Assembly (NCBI GenBank): GCA_019638695.1 | Contig: JAHBTG010000005.1 | Span: forward strand, 1-64,000 | Source: Bacteroidota bacterium | GTDB lineage: Bacteria; Bacteroidota; Bacteroidia; J057; JAJTIE01 | Direction: 5' to 3' | Length of the DNA stretch: 64,000 nucleotides | Shown here: one piece after another, positions 63,891 through 64,000 of the stretch | Position numbering within the stretch: position 1 is the stretch's first letter | Layout: each line of letters starts with the position of its first letter | Notes under the pieces: model-generated | Databases searched by the model: none | What the model saw: only the letters and a program-made list of their open reading frames with translations | What the model was told of the DNA's origin: nothing | Made by a program: the position numbers and the translations under genes

Positions 63891-64000
63891 TTAAACGGCT
63901 ACTTTGTCATACAGCGCCAGCCGCACGCGATATTCGGCACGGCTGCCCTCCAAAAAAAACTGGTGGCTGCCGTCTGGCTGGCGACCCTCATAGGTAGTCT
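63891..64000 (-). CDS. C-terminal fragment of an unidentified gene (possibly DUF1599)
   Basis: An open minus-strand frame enters from the right edge and stops with TAA at 63891-63893. The 35 visible residues include TYEGRQPDGSHQFFLEGS and then a C-terminal YRVRLALYDKVAV. Reading in codons gives no stop and a normal amino-acid mix, so it is a real coding end. It stops 15 nt before the folP ATG. In many Bacteroidota a DUF1599 protein precedes folP and ends with a similar sequence; that assignment is from memory and not certain. An 8-base A run (63952-63959) lies in it. Confidence 0.6.
   Translation of the reverse strand, partial: TTYEGRQPDGSHQFFLEGSRAEYRVRLALYDKVAV

Noticed and set aside
63952-63959. 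Phase-variable homopolymer
   Set aside because: A single 8-base A run in a partial gene is not enough to claim slippage control.

Overview
The window is chromosomal DNA from a member of the Bacteroidota, probably a GC-rich lineage near Chitinophagales/Saprospirales. That placement rests on several signs. There is a type IX secretion (T9SS) C-terminal sorting domain and a TonB-dependent receptor with an N-terminal carboxypeptidase-regulatory-like domain. SecD and SecF are fused. The gene order (C-terminal fragment)-folP-dacA is typical of the phylum. I see no convincing Shine-Dalgarno sequences, while many genes carry the Bacteroidota -7 promoter box TAnnTTTG. Nothing seen places it at genus level. 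Coding density is high, and I found no tRNA, rRNA, CRISPR array, transposase, integrase or phage gene.

Layout. 1-7.3 kb: a surface-polysaccharide module (Wzy-like ligase/polymerase, Wzz-like chain-length protein, Wzx-like flippase, GT4 glycosyltransferase) plus rmuC, framed by inverted repeats of about 220 nt and followed by a patch of short dispersed palindromic repeats. 7.3-16 kb: minus-strand housekeeping genes fabD and surE, a BatA/VWA membrane protein, an M14 carboxypeptidase and the SecDF fusion. 16-25.3 kb: a GT39-like membrane protein, groES-groEL, a frameshifted second GT39-like gene, an ABC ATPase without permease, a TPR protein and a third GT39-like protein. 25.3-33.8 kb (plus strand): an RlmI-type methyltransferase, ubiX, a small lipoprotein, a 1.2-kilo-residue AsmA-like protein, an alpha/beta hydrolase and a TPR protein.

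33.8-42 kb: a sugar-phosphate isomerase (SIS), a translationally coupled MORN-lipoprotein/WG-repeat pair, an EEP-family hydrolase, mdh, a coiled-coil SPOR-like protein and an orphan lipoprotein. 42-51 kb (minus strand): a TonB receptor followed closely by a propeller/SpoIIE-type phosphatase, then a Tat-exported glycosylasparaginase and NADP-type icd. 51-56 kb (plus strand): nhaA, mpl, plsY, tgt. 56-64 kb: a T9SS cargo protein, an L,D-transpeptidase-like protein, a hypothetical protein, an SGNH/MBOAT O-acylation pair, dacA, folP and the 3' end of one more gene that runs off the window.

Regulation visible in the sequence. Six intrinsic terminators and a set of TAnnTTTG boxes can be placed. In four genes exactly 4 nt separate the box from the ATG, and in a fifth 6 nt, which predicts leaderless or near-leaderless mRNAs. 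One terminator hairpin ends in a T-run that also forms the TATTTTTG box of the next gene.

No clearly new defence or mobile system is present. The best leads are the inverted-repeat-framed polysaccharide locus that contains rmuC, the leaderless promoter architecture, the frameshifted glycosyltransferase, the TonB-receptor/phosphatase pair and the coupled MORN/WG-repeat pair.
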